A stretch of 64,000 nt of DNA from Chloroflexota bacterium (lineage in GTDB: Bacteria; Chloroflexota; UBA11872; UBA12225; JAJDUF01), in assembly GCA_022826725.1 (NCBI GenBank), contig JAJDUF010000013.1, positions 348,246 through 412,245 of the forward strand, read 5' to 3'. The notes under the pieces are model-generated. The model had not been told where the DNA came from. It saw only the letters and a list, made by a program, of their open reading frames with translations, and ran no database searches. Within the stretch, counting starts at the first letter, position 1. Every line of letters begins with the position of its first letter. Below, in pieces: positions 63,959-64,000 of the stretch. The translations under genes were made by a program, and so were the position numbers.

Positions 63959-64000
63959 TGTATAGACCGGGGACATCGTGGACAGGTGTTCGGAGACATG
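63956..64000 (+). mobile_element. Terminal inverted repeat of a second IS481-like element (runs off the window)
   Basis: GGGTGTATAGACCGGGGAC and about 26 further bases nearly match the complement of the right end of the element at 25619-26809. Only this end is in the window. Confidence 0.8.

Overview
The window is high-GC DNA with the gene complement of a free-living bacterium. The best guess is a Chloroflexota lineage. This rests on three things: a Bacillus-like gene order on the minus strand (clpC-radA-ispDF-cysE-cysS-rlmB), a LytR-CpsA-Psr protein with WecG/TagA-type and WecA/MraY-type transferases, and a large set of catabolic enzymes (phytanoyl-CoA dioxygenase-like, Gfo/Idh/MocA, sulfatase, SelA-like) of the kind seen in marine or sponge-associated Chloroflexota and Poribacteria. 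The taxonomic call is an inference and no rRNA or tRNA gene is visible to test it.

Positions 1-20400 hold housekeeping genes: a truncated polyprenyl synthetase overlapping galU, thpR, a rhodanese-type sulfurtransferase, mutS-mutL divergent from secA, and prfB with an intact +1 frameshift site. Between prfB and comF sits an accessory block: a coupled pair (DUF5678-like protein and retropepsin-like protease) divergent from an 899-residue HD/Hsp90-like ATPase protein with visibly lower GC. ComF, VOC-fold and LCP genes follow.

Positions 20500-24500 encode cell-envelope polysaccharide functions. Positions 24600-34650 carry an FAH-family hydrolase, a decayed IS481-like element, an SRAP protein, then ruvX-mltG-pepP-efp-accB-like-GT9 on the plus strand facing argS. 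Positions 34700-45600 are a minus-strand housekeeping run (PhyH-like, rlmB, cysS, cysE, ispDF, radA, clpC, S1-domain protein). Positions 45900-63900 are mostly catabolic: SDR, glycosyltransferase, two-oxoglutarate-oxygenase-like proteins, a large probable beta-propeller protein, a ThDP enzyme, two Gfo/Idh/MocA oxidoreductases, TIM-barrel isomerase-like proteins, an M42 peptidase, a SelA-like PLP enzyme, an M19-like protein and a sulfatase. No transporters accompany them, so the substrate is unknown.

Three features cut across the window. A G-rich palindromic repeat family is scattered between genes; it supplies stop codons, C-terminal residues and ribosome-binding sites to its neighbours. Both IS481-like ends visible here lie in the apex of copies of that repeat, and the second element runs off the right edge. 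Several housekeeping proteins carry unexpected changes at signature positions: a biotin-carrier homologue without the biotinyl lysine, a CysS with a tandemly duplicated C-terminal module, ArgRS and CysRS with altered signature motifs, and an EF-P with Arg32.
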